DNA from: P52-10 sp041397365
GTDB taxonomy: Bacteria; Pseudomonadota; Alphaproteobacteria; Rhizobiales; Xanthobacteraceae
Direction of reading: 5' to 3'
Length of the DNA stretch: 64,000 nt
Assembly (NCBI GenBank): GCA_041397365.1
Contig: JAWKWT010000002.1
Location: 124,001-188,000 of the forward strand
Shown here: one piece after another, positions 16,829 to 25,579 of the stretch
Position numbering within the stretch: position 1 is the first letter of the stretch
Layout: every line of letters starts with the position of its first letter
The notes under the pieces: generated by a model
What the model saw: only the letters and a program-made list of their open reading frames with translations
Told to the model about the DNA's origin: nothing
Databases searched by the model: none
Made by a program: the position numbers and the translations under genes

Positions 16829-17674
16829 CTACCGCCCCACGAAGCGGTTCAGGAGCGAGATGATCTCCGATTGCGGGCCGGCGCGGTTGTCCTCGGCGAT
16901 GTGCTCGTAGAGTTCGGCGGCGCCCGCGAGCATGCGCGAGGCGCCCTGCTCCGGCAGCAGGAATTTGGAGATTTCCTTCATCTCGCCGTCCCAGCGATAG
17001 GCTTTGTCATACATGGTCGGCATCGACTTCGACAGCCAGCCGTAAAGCTGCGGCTGACTGAACTTCAATTCCTCAACCAGACTGTCGGCGGCGCCGTTGC
17101 GCCCCGCACCGAGCGCCATCGATGCGCCCAGCGCCTGAAAGCCCTTGGTGATGCCCGCATAGGACATCTTCAGCGTCGAGGCGTCGCCCAGCGTCGTCGA
17201 CAGAACGCGCGTGTCGATGCCGAGCTGCTTCAGCGTCTCCGCCTCGCCCTTGATCGGACCCGACATATACAGCCGAGGGCTGGAGCCATCCGGCTTCGGC
17301 GCAGCACCGATGATCGAACCGTCGATGAACGGCAGGTTCTTCGCGGCGAACAGTTTCGCGATCTCCGCCAGCGTCTGCGGCGCGATCGCGTTGCAATCGA
17401 TGTAGACCGGCTTGCGCGCGGCCTTCTCGATCAGCGGCAGGAAGCGCTCGGCCGTCGCCCCCGCAGCGGCAGGCGGCACGATCGACAGCAGCATGTCCGC
17501 TTCCGCGATCAGGCCGGCATCGTCGGTGAGGATCGTACCGGCGGCCTTCGCCCGCTTTTCGCTGGCCGCGCTGCGGCCCGCAAGCGACGTCAGCACGCGC
17601 GCACCGCGCTCGTTCAGACGCTGCGCGAAACCCGATCCCATCTCTCCCATGGCGACGACTGCGATGACGGACAT
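16829..17674 (-). CDS. NAD(P)-dependent oxidoreductase, 6PGDH-like with DUF1932 C-terminal domain
   Basis: A 281-residue beta-hydroxyacid dehydrogenase-like protein. The N-terminal Rossmann fold is visible as VAMGEMGSGFAQRLNERGARV, and LLSIVPPAAAGATAERFLPL and PVYIDCNAIAPQTLAEIAKL complete the NAD-binding domain. The C-terminal DUF1932 domain contains LKMSYAGITKGFQALGASMA, with the Lys at the usual catalytic position. Members of this group reduce or oxidise small hydroxyacids or phosphogluconate-like substrates; the substrate here is unknown. It is a single gene, convergent with livF. Confidence 0.85.
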   Translation of the reverse strand: MSVIAVVAMGEMGSGFAQRLNERGARVLTSLAGRSAASEKRAKAAGTILTDDAGLIAEADMLLSIVPPAAAGATAERFLPLIEKAARKPVYIDCNAIAPQTLAEIAKLFAAKNLPFIDGSIIGAAPKPDGSSPRLYMSGPIKGEAETLKQLGIDTRVLSTTLGDASTLKMSYAGITKGFQALGASMALGAGRNGAADSLVEELKFSQPQLYGWLSKSMPTMYDKAYRWDGEMKEISKFLLPEQGASRMLAGAAELYEHIAEDNRAGPQSEIISLLNRFVGR

Positions 17675-17768
17675 GCCCGCTCCTTGTTCTCATTGTCGGA
17701 GTTTGATGCCGGCGACGATAGCCGAACCGGGATCGCGCGGCCACTCGGTCGCCGCAGAAAAATCCCGG

Positions 17769-19892
17769 TCAGGCGCTCTGTTTTTCGGGCTCGCGCAACA
17801 CCTGCTGGATGGCGCGCATCAGCGTCTCCAGCGAATACGGCTTGGCCAGCAGCAGGAAGCCATCGCGCCGCGCCGCCTCCGCCCTCTCGCTGTAGCCGGT
17901 GGCGAGAATGACCGGCAGCCCCTTATGTTGCGAGCGGACCGTCTGCGCCAGATCGAGCCCGCTCAATCCGCCGGGCATAACGATGTCGCTCAGCACGAAT
18001 TCGAAATCGCGCGTGTCGCGCAACAGCCGCAACGCCTCGTCGACATTCCACGCATGGGTGACAGCGTATCCGAGTTGCGTCAGATATCCGGTGGCGATCT
18101 CCGCAACTTCTTTATTGTCCTCCACCAAAAGGGCCTTCGCGCCCGGCGGCGCTTGATGGCTTTCGTGGACAGGCGCGACCACGGGCGTCAGGCTTTTCCG
18201 GCTTCGCGGCAGATAGAGCGCGAAGGTCGTGCCCTTGCCGGATTCGCTCTCCACCTCGATCGTGCCGCCCGACTGCTTGGCGAAGCCATAAACCTGGCTG
18301 AGGCCGAGGCCGGTGCCCTTGCCCGGCTCCTTGGTGGTGAAGAACGGCTCGAAAATCCGGGTCCGCATTTGCGGATCGATGCCGACGCCATTGTCTGACA
18401 CACGGATCACGACGAAATCGCCGCCGATCCCGTCGGGTCCCGGTCCGAGCGCGAAACTGCGGCTGGTCAGCGCGATCACAAGGTCGCCGCCGTCCGGCAT
18501 CGCATCCCGCGCATTGACGGCGAGGTTGAGCAACGCCACTTCGAGTTCATCCGGATCGATCTCGACGGCGAGACCCGGCACCAGCCCCTCGCAGCGGATG
18601 ATGATGTCGCTGCGCAGCGAGCGCGTCAGCACCTCGCGAAATTCGGCGAGGTAACCGCCAAGATCGATCACTTTCGGCGCGAGCGCACGGCGGCGCGCGA
18701 AGGCCAGAAGCTTCCGCGTCAGCGCCGTCGCCCGCCGCACCGCCGTATCGATCATGTCGAGCGAGCGAGCAGCCTTCGGGCCATCGCGATGCTTGCGCAA
18801 TTGCTGCGCCGAGCCGCCGATCACCATCAGCAGGTTATTGAAATCGTGCGCGACGCCGCCGGTGAGCTGCCCCAGCGCTTCCAGCCGCTGGGCCTGGCGA
18901 AGGGCGGCTTCCGCCGCCTGTCGCCGCGTGGCTTCCACATAAAACCGCCGCGTCCGGCGCTGCGCCAGCAGCACCACACCGACCAGCGCGACCGTCGCCG
19001 GAATGCCGAACAGCAAATATCCGCCGAGCCACCGCCCCCAGGCCGCGCGGATCTGCGCCATGTCGTAGCCGGCGACCACATAGACCGGATAGTTCGGAAG
19101 CCGCGCATAGGCCACCCGCCGCGTCACGCCATCAACAGGCGACATGCCGGTCAGAACGCCGCTCTCGGACTTCGTGGCCAGCACCGAGCCGAGCGGGCTT
19201 TGCGGATCGAGGCGCAACGCCGCCGTGCCTGCGGGATGCCGCGCGAGAATGACGCCGTCATCGCGCAGGAGCGCGAGATAGGCGCCGTCTTCGCGGCCGA
19301 TCCGATCGTAGAAGGTTTCGAAATATTCGGGCAGCATCGACACCTGAATGACGCCCGCGAAGCGGCCGTCCGGCGCATTCCGCCTGCGGCTGATGCTGAA
19401 AAAATCGACGCCGGCATAAGGCAGCCGCGGGCGAAGCACATCGCCGATGAACAGGTCTTTGCCGGGTGTATCGATATGCGAACTGAAATAGTCGCGGTCG
19501 GAAAAGTCGAGCGAGGGCGACGGCAGCAGCAGGCTGTTGGCGATCGACCGGCCGTTCGCGCCGAACACCCACAGCGACTTCATCTGCGGCGACTGCGCGA
19601 CGATCTGCTTCAGCCGGGCATGCAGCTCCGGCTCCCGTGCCGGCAATTCGTCAGACGGAATCGCCCGCACGATCTCGTCCACCAGAGCGATGCTGCGGTC
19701 GATGGTCTCGAAAACCTTGAGCGCATGTTCGCTGGCCACATCGCGCGTTCGCACGATCTGCCGGTCAGCCATGTCATGGGCCGCGCGATAGCCGCTCCAC
19801 GCCGTGTAACCGAACAGCACGACGGGAACGAGTATGGCCGCCCAGAGAATCAACCAAAGCTGGCGGAGAGAATCCCGCTGCGCGGTCAGCAC
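17769..19892 (-). CDS. Membrane hybrid sensor histidine kinase/response regulator
   Basis: A 707-residue hybrid kinase. It has a first membrane helix at about 11-31 and a periplasmic Cache-like sensor at about 35-280 (SLDFSDRDYFSSHIDTPGKD, FSISRRRNAPDGRFAGVIQV). A second helix lies at 288-310. HisKA carries GGVAHDFNNLLMVIGGSAQQ with phospho-His at 349. HATPase shows NLAVNARDAMPDGG, VSDNGVGID and GTGLGLSQVYGFAKQSGG. The C-terminal receiver carries KALLVEDN, SDIVMPGG with phospho-Asp at 636, and AKPYS with Lys at about 684. This PDC-HisKA-REC layout is common in Bradyrhizobiaceae, and the ligand is unknown. It has no adjacent regulator gene. Confidence 0.93.
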   Translation of the reverse strand: MLTAQRDSLRQLWLILWAAILVPVVLFGYTAWSGYRAAHDMADRQIVRTRDVASEHALKVFETIDRSIALVDEIVRAIPSDELPAREPELHARLKQIVAQSPQMKSLWVFGANGRSIANSLLLPSPSLDFSDRDYFSSHIDTPGKDLFIGDVLRPRLPYAGVDFFSISRRRNAPDGRFAGVIQVSMLPEYFETFYDRIGREDGAYLALLRDDGVILARHPAGTAALRLDPQSPLGSVLATKSESGVLTGMSPVDGVTRRVAYARLPNYPVYVVAGYDMAQIRAAWGRWLGGYLLFGIPATVALVGVVLLAQRRTRRFYVEATRRQAAEAALRQAQRLEALGQLTGGVAHDFNNLLMVIGGSAQQLRKHRDGPKAARSLDMIDTAVRRATALTRKLLAFARRRALAPKVIDLGGYLAEFREVLTRSLRSDIIIRCEGLVPGLAVEIDPDELEVALLNLAVNARDAMPDGGDLVIALTSRSFALGPGPDGIGGDFVVIRVSDNGVGIDPQMRTRIFEPFFTTKEPGKGTGLGLSQVYGFAKQSGGTIEVESESGKGTTFALYLPRSRKSLTPVVAPVHESHQAPPGAKALLVEDNKEVAEIATGYLTQLGYAVTHAWNVDEALRLLRDTRDFEFVLSDIVMPGGLSGLDLAQTVRSQHKGLPVILATGYSERAEAARRDGFLLLAKPYSLETLMRAIQQVLREPEKQSA

Positions 19893-20144
19893 ACGAACCT
19901 ATCCCCGTTAAGCCACCATCCGAACACAACCATACCGCTAGCAGAAAGTTCCATCGCGTTCCAAACCGGTTGCGGCTTGGCAGGGTCAGCCGCCCGCCAC
20001 CGAACAGGGCGGTCGATGGGGCTCACGTCCCGACCGTAAGCGGCGTGCGGCGAACGCTGTCGGGCCGAAGTCGGCTGTGACGTGTAACCGGTCGTGGAAC
20101 GACCCACCAAGCCTTTGCGATGTCGGGGAAGTGCTTGATTTATC

Positions 20145-20221
20145 TGGTCGGAGTGGCAGGATTTGAACCTGCGACCCCCTGCTCCCGAAGCAGGTGCTCT
20201 ACCAGGCTGAGCCACACTCCG
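20145..20221 (-). tRNA. tRNA-Pro (anticodon CGG)
   Basis: On the minus strand the sequence begins CGGAGTGTGGCTCAGCCTGG. It folds into a full cloverleaf: acceptor CGGAGTG/CACTCCG, anticodon stem CCTGC/GCAGG with loop TTCGGGA (anticodon CGG), and T arm GCAGGTTCAAATCCTGC. The discriminator is A and the CCA end is encoded (20145-20147). It decodes CCG, a common proline codon in this GC-rich genome. Confidence 0.97.
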
Positions 20222-20320
20222 ATTAGAGCGCGGCTTATAGCCTCCGCCTCGCGCTATCGCAAGGCGCGAAGATGACGAAATTCACATTGAGCGACAATTC
20301 ATATTGAGCCACCAAGAGAT

Positions 20321-21298
20321 ATGACCGTCCGGACCACATCGCGAATGATCGCCGCCAGCCCCGAGGCCGCGGCCTTGGCCGCAAAATGCCTTACAGAAGG
20401 CGGCCTGACCGCGTTTCCGACCGAAACGGTCTATGGGCTGGGGGCGGACGCGACCAATGCGGACGCCATCGCAAGGCTTTACCAGGCCAAGGGACGGCCT
20501 TCCTTCAACCCCCTGATAGCCCATGTCGCGGACCTTGCGGCGGCGCGGAAAATCGCCCGATTCGGCGCGGACGCCGAAAAACTCGCCGCCGCCTTCTGGC
20601 CCGGACCGCTGACGCTGGTGCTGCCGCGTTCGCCGGACTGTACTGTCGCCGACCTCGCCACGGCCGGGCTGGAGACGATCGGCGTGCGCATCCCTTCGCA
20701 CCCCGTGGCGCTGGCGATTCTGAAGGCCCTCGGCCGGCCGGTGGTCGCGCCGTCGGCGAACCGTTCGGGCCATGTCTCTCCGACAACCGCGCAGCACGTC
20801 CATGCAGACCTCGGCGACCAAATCGACCTGATCGTCGACGGCGACGCAACCCATGTCGGCGTCGAATCGACCATCGTCGGCTGCTTTGCGCGCGCGACGC
20901 TGCTGCGCCCAGGCGGCGTGCCGCGGGCGGAGATCGAGGCCGTGCTCGGATACTCGCTGGAGAGCCCGCAGCAGCAGGGTGAGGCCGGCCAGCCGCTGGC
21001 GCCGGGCATGCTGGCCTCCCACTATGCGCCGCGTGCAAAAGTCCGGCTGAATGCGACGTCAGTCGCCCCCGGCGAGGCGCTGCTGGCGTTCGGCGCGGAA
21101 AAAATCCCCGGCATGGATAAGGCGGCGGCGATCCTGAACCTTTCGCAGACAAGCGATCCGGTGGAGGCGGCGGCGCGCCTCTTCGGTTTCCTGCGCAAGC
21201 TTGATACGACGGGTGCCGCGCGAATCGCGGTGATGCCCATTCCCGATGACGGTCTTGGCGAAGCCATCAACGACCGGCTGCGGCGCGCCGCCGCCTGA
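20321..21298 (+). CDS. sua5: L-threonylcarbamoyladenylate synthase (Sua5/YrdC/YciO family)
   Basis: A 325-residue Sua5-type enzyme making threonylcarbamoyl-AMP from threonine, bicarbonate and ATP, the first step of the t6A37 tRNA modification. The YrdC domain occupies about 12-205, with GGLTAFPTETVYGLGADATN, KGRPSFNPLIAHV, TIGVRIPSHPVALAILKALG, APSANRSGHVSPTTAQHV and VGVESTIVGC. The C-terminal Sua5 domain follows a linker beginning PLAPGMLASHYAPRAKVRLN, the Sua5-specific HYAP motif. The weak AAGAGA ribosome-binding site at 20313 fits the ATG. It lies just downstream of the divergent tRNA gene and is probably co-transcribed with the next gene. Confidence 0.93.
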   Translation: MTVRTTSRMIAASPEAAALAAKCLTEGGLTAFPTETVYGLGADATNADAIARLYQAKGRPSFNPLIAHVADLAAARKIARFGADAEKLAAAFWPGPLTLVLPRSPDCTVADLATAGLETIGVRIPSHPVALAILKALGRPVVAPSANRSGHVSPTTAQHVHADLGDQIDLIVDGDATHVGVESTIVGCFARATLLRPGGVPRAEIEAVLGYSLESPQQQGEAGQPLAPGMLASHYAPRAKVRLNATSVAPGEALLAFGAEKIPGMDKAAAILNLSQTSDPVEAAARLFGFLRKLDTTGAARIAVMPIPDDGLGEAINDRLRRAAA

Positions 21299-21307
21299 GG
21301 ACGAACG

Positions 21308-22735
21308 ATGAACAAGATTGACCCCGCCCCGCCCCGCCTCTCGCCCGAGCTGATCGCGCGCTTCGCCGCCATCGTCGGCGATCGCTACGCCGTGACCGAC
21401 CCAAACGACATCGCGCAATATGTCACCGAGGAGCGCATGCTCTATCAGGGGCATACGCAGCTCGTGCTGCGTCCGGGCTCGACGCAGGAGGTCGCCGCGA
21501 TCTGCAAGCTCGCCAACGAGACCAGGACCGCGCTGGTGCCGCAGGGCGGCAACACCGGCCTCGTCGGCGGACAGACGCCGCATCACGGCGAAATCGTCGT
21601 CTCGCTGCGGCGGATGGACAAGGTGCGCGACCTCGATCCGCAATCCAACACGATGACCTGCGAAAGCGGCGTCGTGCTGCTGAACGCGCAGAAATACGCG
21701 AGCGAGGCCGACCGGCTGTTTCCGCTCTCGCTCGGCGCGGAAGGAAGCTGCACCATCGGCGGCAACCTCTCCACCAATGCCGGCGGCAACACCGCGCTCG
21801 CCTATGGCGTGGCGCGCGACCTGGTGATCGGTCTCGAAGTGGTGCTTGCGGATGGGCGCATCCTCAACCTGCTGTCGAAGCTGAAGAAGGACAACACCGG
21901 CTACAACCTGCACAATCTGTTCGTCGGCGCGGAAGGCACGCTCGGCATCATCACCGCGGCGGTGCTGAAACTGTTTCCGAAACCGCGCTCGGTCGAAACC
22001 GCCTTTGTCGGCGTCAAATCGCCGAAGGACGCGCTGGCGCTGCTCGACGTCGCGCGCGCGGAGGCGAGCGGCAGCGTCACCTCGTTCGAATTGCTGCCGG
22101 AGATCGTCATCGATCTCTGCGTCAAGCACGGCAACGGCATCCGCGATCCGATGCAGACGCGCTATCCCTGGTACGTGCTGATGGAGCTGACCTCGTCGGC
22201 CGCAAGTCTCAGTGAGACGATGGAAGCCGTGCTCGCGCGCGGCATGGAGGAAGGGCTGGTGGAAGACGCCGTGCTCGCCAGCAGCATCGAGCATCGCCGC
22301 TCGTTCTGGAATTTGCGCGATTTCGTCACCCATTCGCAAAAGCCGGAAGGCGGCTCGATCAAGCACGACGTGTCGGTGCCGGTGGCCTCGGTGCCGGCGT
22401 TCCTCGACAAGGCCAGCGCCGCCGTCGTGAAGTTCATGCCGGGCGCGCGCGTGGTCGCGTTCGGGCATCTCGGCGACGGCAACATCCATTTCAACGTCAC
22501 CCAGCCGGTCGGCGCGGACAAGCAGGCGTTTCTCGATCAGTGGCGCGAGATGAACGACGTCGTGCATCACATCGTCGCCGAATATGGCGGATCGATCTCC
22601 GCCGAACACGGCATCGGTGTGATGAAGCGCGACGAGCTTGCAGAGGTGAAGGACCCGGTGGCGATGGAGGTCATGCGGACGCTGAAGGCTACGCTCGATC
22701 CGAACGGCATTCTCAATCCCGGCAAGGTGGTGTGA
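21308..22735 (+). CDS. FAD-linked oxidase, D-2-hydroxyglutarate dehydrogenase/GlcD-like
   Basis: A 475-residue vanillyl-alcohol-oxidase fold flavoenzyme. The FAD-binding PCMH domain shows LVPQGGNTGLVGGQTPHHGE, LSLGAEGSCTIGGNLSTNAG, and GLEVVLADGRILNLLSKLKK with DNTGYNLHNLFVGAEGTLGI. The C-terminal oxidase domain ends GSISAEHGIGVMKRDELAEV and ATLDPNGILNPGKV. The pattern fits D-2-hydroxyglutarate or D-lactate dehydrogenases that feed electrons to ETF or quinone. Without structural residues checked, the substrate is open. It starts nine bases after sua5. Confidence 0.9.
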   Translation: MNKIDPAPPRLSPELIARFAAIVGDRYAVTDPNDIAQYVTEERMLYQGHTQLVLRPGSTQEVAAICKLANETRTALVPQGGNTGLVGGQTPHHGEIVVSLRRMDKVRDLDPQSNTMTCESGVVLLNAQKYASEADRLFPLSLGAEGSCTIGGNLSTNAGGNTALAYGVARDLVIGLEVVLADGRILNLLSKLKKDNTGYNLHNLFVGAEGTLGIITAAVLKLFPKPRSVETAFVGVKSPKDALALLDVARAEASGSVTSFELLPEIVIDLCVKHGNGIRDPMQTRYPWYVLMELTSSAASLSETMEAVLARGMEEGLVEDAVLASSIEHRRSFWNLRDFVTHSQKPEGGSIKHDVSVPVASVPAFLDKASAAVVKFMPGARVVAFGHLGDGNIHFNVTQPVGADKQAFLDQWREMNDVVHHIVAEYGGSISAEHGIGVMKRDELAEVKDPVAMEVMRTLKATLDPNGILNPGKVV

Positions 22736-22742
22736 GCGTTTC

Positions 22743-23513
22743 CTAAAACAGCGAGCCCTGATCGTCCGATACGGGCTTCGCAGGCTTCTTCGCGCGCGGC
22801 GCCTGCTTCGGCCGCGACGCCGCCGCATCGGCGGCCTCAATCTGCTCCGCCGTCAGCGGTTCGGTCAGCCGCGCATCGTCATTGGCGACGCGATTCACGT
22901 CAGCCGACACTTCGTGCCAGACGAAGGTGCCCTCCGGCGGCGCGACGAGATACGGCATCGTCTCCTCCGCCGTGACGCCCGCGCAATCGAGCCAGCGCGC
23001 GAACAGGTCCGGCGCGATCGTCACCGGCATGCGCGGATGCAGGACTGAGAGATCGGCGCTGGCGGCGGTGGTGACAATGGCGACCGTATCCACCTCTTCG
23101 CCGTTCGGACCGGCCCAGGTCTCCCAGACGCCGGCGAAGGCGATCGGACCGCCGTCCGCGGGATGCACGAACAGCGGCCGCTTGCGCTTGCCCATATCGT
23201 GCCACTCGTAATAACCGTCGGCCGGGATGAGGCAGCGGCGGCGGCGGATGGCGTTCCGGAACGCCGGCTTCTCGCGCACGCTTTCGGCCCGCGCATTGAT
23301 GATGAGCGAAAAGTTTCGCGGGTCCTTCACCCAGGCCGGCACGAACCCCCAGCGCATCAGCTGGAAACGGCGCGCCCCACCCTCGGCCAGCACCACCGGA
23401 ACAGGCTGCGTCGGCGCGATATTGTAGCGCGGCGGCATGTTCGGCTGCTCGGGATATCCGAACAGCCGGCGGATCGCCTCCGGCGAGGAACTGATAACGA
23501 AACGGCCACACAT
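22743..23513 (-). CDS. SOS response-associated peptidase (SRAP, YedK/HMCES family)
   Basis: A 256-residue protein that would form a thiazolidine crosslink with abasic sites in single-stranded DNA. All key SRAP residues are visible: Cys2 after the initiator (MCGRFVI), NIAPTQPVPVV with the active Asn, INARAESVREKPAFRNA, the YYEW Glu, and LHPRMPVTI with the catalytic His. The C-terminus is a Lys/Ala/Pro-rich tail of about 30 residues (PKQAPRAKKPAKPVSDDQGS). It is a single gene, convergent with the flavoenzyme with an eight-base gap. No LexA box was evident upstream. Confidence 0.93.
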   Translation of the reverse strand: MCGRFVISSSPEAIRRLFGYPEQPNMPPRYNIAPTQPVPVVLAEGGARRFQLMRWGFVPAWVKDPRNFSLIINARAESVREKPAFRNAIRRRRCLIPADGYYEWHDMGKRKRPLFVHPADGGPIAFAGVWETWAGPNGEEVDTVAIVTTAASADLSVLHPRMPVTIAPDLFARWLDCAGVTAEETMPYLVAPPEGTFVWHEVSADVNRVANDDARLTEPLTAEQIEAADAAASRPKQAPRAKKPAKPVSDDQGSLF

Positions 23514-23595
23514 CGCGACTATTCAACCTGAACGGATCATGCCCCGGATACCGTGAGCTTCAGCCGGAATTAACCGCCATCCGGAACAGTAGGGC

Positions 23596-24114
23596 ATGAT
23601 GATCGCATCCTCTCCCAGACGAGCGCCGGCACCAACGCCCTTCAGTCCGGCGGCGCTCGCCGCCGCCCATATCAACCCGGCCACCGGGCTCGCAACGGAT
23701 TACCTGAATCATTTCAACGAAGCGATCATGCTGCTGGAACTGATTCCGTCGATGCCCGAATGCACGGACGATTTCCTGAGCTGGGAACCGCTCAGCTACC
23801 GCGAACACTTTCATCAGTCGAACTTCAAAGGACGGGACCTCGCGATCACCGCCTATGATTCGGCCGATCCCGATATCCGCGCCAGTTTCGACGGCCTTTG
23901 CGACACGCTCACCTCGATCTTGCTGGCGATTCGCGACGCGATGACCGAAGCGCGGCGCGAGGGCACGCGCATCCGCCTTGCCGAGCAGGCGACGGACTGG
24001 CTCAAGCCGCTGGTGATCCGCGCCGGCGGCGTCATCAATGGCGGCGACGCCGCGCCCACTGCCGACGCCCGGCCGCAGAACGACATCGATAAAATCATGT
24101 CGGCGACAGCATGA
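23596..24114 (+). CDS. Conserved hypothetical protein
   Basis: A 172-residue soluble, mainly helical protein. It reads HINPATGLATDYLNHFNEAI, then LELIPSMPECTDDFLSWEPL, SYREHFHQSNFKGRDLAI, and a long helix ILLAIRDAMTEARREGTRIR. The TDYLNHFNE and SYREHF blocks look conserved in form, and I recall similar proteins in Bradyrhizobium, but no function. Its stop overlaps the NUDIX start in ATGA, so the two are probably co-translated. Confidence 0.75.
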   Translation: MMIASSPRRAPAPTPFSPAALAAAHINPATGLATDYLNHFNEAIMLLELIPSMPECTDDFLSWEPLSYREHFHQSNFKGRDLAITAYDSADPDIRASFDGLCDTLTSILLAIRDAMTEARREGTRIRLAEQATDWLKPLVIRAGGVINGGDAAPTADARPQNDIDKIMSATA

Positions 24115-24539
24115 CCGCGCGTCCGATGCCGGAACTGGCCGTCAGCGCCGCGATCTTCCGCGACGGCAAGGTGCTCGTCGTGCAGCGCGCCCACCCGCCC
24201 GCGCAGGGTCTGTGGACGCTGCCGGGCGGCCGCGTCGAGGTCGGCGAAACGCTGGTCGATGCGGTGACCCGCGAGATCGCCGAGGAAACCGCGCTGACCA
24301 TCGGCGTGATCGGCCTGGCCGGCTATCGCGAGATCATCCTGCCCGAGGCGGTCGGCACGCGCGGCCGTCATTTCGTCATTCTGCCGTTCGCGGCCCGCTG
24401 GCTGTCCGGCGAGATCGCGCTGAATGACGAACTGGCGGAGGGGCGATGGATGGCCACGGGCGAGGTCCGCGACTTATCCACAACCGAGGGCTTCTGGAGA
24501 TACTGCGGCACGCGGAGACTCCTCGCCGCCGCGGCATGA
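24111..24539 (+). CDS. NUDIX hydrolase
   Basis: A 142-residue single-domain Nudix hydrolase. The Nudix box reads GRVEVGETLVDAVTREIAEE followed by TAL; it fits the consensus except that the final Gly is Ala. LPGGRVEVGE and the Glu pair needed for metal binding are present. Members hydrolyse nucleoside diphosphates linked to another group, and the short form here resembles ADP-ribose or 8-oxo-dGTP type enzymes. The substrate is not determinable. Translationally coupled to the upstream hypothetical gene. Confidence 0.88.
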   Translation: MTARPMPELAVSAAIFRDGKVLVVQRAHPPAQGLWTLPGGRVEVGETLVDAVTREIAEETALTIGVIGLAGYREIILPEAVGTRGRHFVILPFAARWLSGEIALNDELAEGRWMATGEVRDLSTTEGFWRYCGTRRLLAAAA

Positions 24540-24584
24540 TTTCCGCCATGAAGTCGAAATAGTTCCGCGCGTAATTTCTTGTTT

Positions 24585-24642
24585 GAGCATGATCTTGTCC
24601 GACCCGAAGGCCGCGCAGCGCAAACCGGTTCCCACTTTTTCG
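24585..24642. repeat. Rhizobial-type palindromic element, long form
   Basis: The unit begins GAGCATGATCTTGTCCGACC, continues GAAGGCCGCGCAGCGC and ends AAACCGGTTCCCACTTTTTC. Nearly the same block occurs in inverse orientation at 54475-54543, and a shorter relative at 30773-30819. It sits between the NUDIX gene and the TIGR02301-like gene. Confidence 0.8.
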
Positions 24643-24699
24643 ACCGCGCTTGCTCCCAGCGCGGCAAGCCGTCATATCAGCGCCGAAACCGGTTTCCTG

Positions 24700-25128
24700 A
24701 TGCGCAAACTCCTCCTCCTTTTCCCGATCCTGGCCAGCCTCGCCGGTCCATTCGCGCATGCGCAGGAGACGGCCGCGCCGTTCGACGCCGATTTGCAGCG
24801 TTTCGCCGAAATCCTCGGCGCGCTGCATTATCTGCGCGGCATCTGCGGCGCGAATGGGCGGGCAGAAATGGCAACGAGATGCAGGCGCTGGCGGACGCCG
24901 AGACCCCGTCTGCGAGCGGCGCGCCAAACTGATCGCCAGCTTCAATCGCGGCTACTACGGTTTTCAACAGACCTACCGGTCCTGCACGCCGGCGGCCAAT
25001 GTCGCGATCAAACGCTATCTCGCCGAGGGTGCGAAGATTTCCCGAGATTTGACGGCACGTTACGCCAATCTGAGGCGGTCCGCCGCATTGCTGCCGCAGC
25101 TGAAAGCGCGCGAATTAACCTTTCCTAA
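24700..25128 (+). pseudogene. TIGR02301-like exported protein, several frameshifts
   Basis: The ATG at 24700 opens a signal peptide (MRKLLLLFPILASLAGPFAH) and DLQRFAEILGALHYLRGICG, the start of the TIGR02301 family of small exported proteins. The family pattern then continues in other frames: RNGNEMQALADAETPS near 24865, then ERRAKLIASFNRGYYGFQQT, YRSCTPAANVAIKRYLAEGA and KISRDLTARYANLRR from about 24915. At least three indels fall within 100 bases. The true 3' end is uncertain because the frames end at different stops. Function of the family is unknown. Confidence 0.65.
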
Positions 25129-25224
25129 AGAAGTGGGCCAGGCGTCCGTGCCCCATGCTAGACATGAACATCCTTTCCGAATGCTTTGGTCCTGCCGTCG
25201 CTTTCGCACCTTCCGCGAGTTTCG

Positions 25225-25478
25225 ATGCACACTTCCACATCCCATGAAATGCTGTCCGACGATGTGCAAAAGCAGGTGGCCCTGTCCTACCTGACCGAAG
25301 CGTGGGCCGAGGCGCGGCTGGAGGGAATCGACGGCGATTGCCTCGCGCAGGCGAGCCTGTTCACGGCCTTCGCCGAACTGGTGACGACCTATGGCGAGGA
25401 GGCGGTGGCCAAATTCGTCGAGGGCCTTCGACCCGCGTCAAGAACGGCGAATTCTCGATCGCGCACGCGCGGCAGTAG
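25225..25478 (+). CDS. Small conserved hypothetical protein, C-terminal frameshift
   Basis: The ATG at 25225 starts MHTSTSHEMLSDDVQKQVAL, then SYLTEAWAEARLEGIDGDCL and FTAFAELVTTYGEEAVAKFV. The natural ending RVKNGEFSIAHARQ with TAG at 25476 lies in another frame, so one base (probably a G) is missing near 25433. Without correction the frame runs on to 25497 with an unrelated Arg/Ser-rich tail. Joined length is about 84 residues. I recall similar proteins in Bradyrhizobium relatives. No function is known. Confidence 0.6.
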
Positions 25479-25513
25479 CGCGCCTGTTTTGGGATAAATG
25501 TATACGACAACGA

Positions 25514-25544
25514 CCGTCATGCCCGCGCACGCGGGCATCCAGTG
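25514..25544. repeat. Short palindrome, GTCATGCCCGCG/CGCGGGCAT type
   Basis: GTCATGCCCGCGCACGCGGG continues to CATCCAG, with ATGCCCGCG and CGCGGGCAT as perfect 9-base arms. This half-unit is a common alphaproteobacterial intergenic word and relates to the longer elements at 13228 and 16726. It lies between convergent genes. Confidence 0.6.
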
Positions 25545-25579
25545 TGACATCCGCCTGAAACGGACGCCCGCTCAGCCTC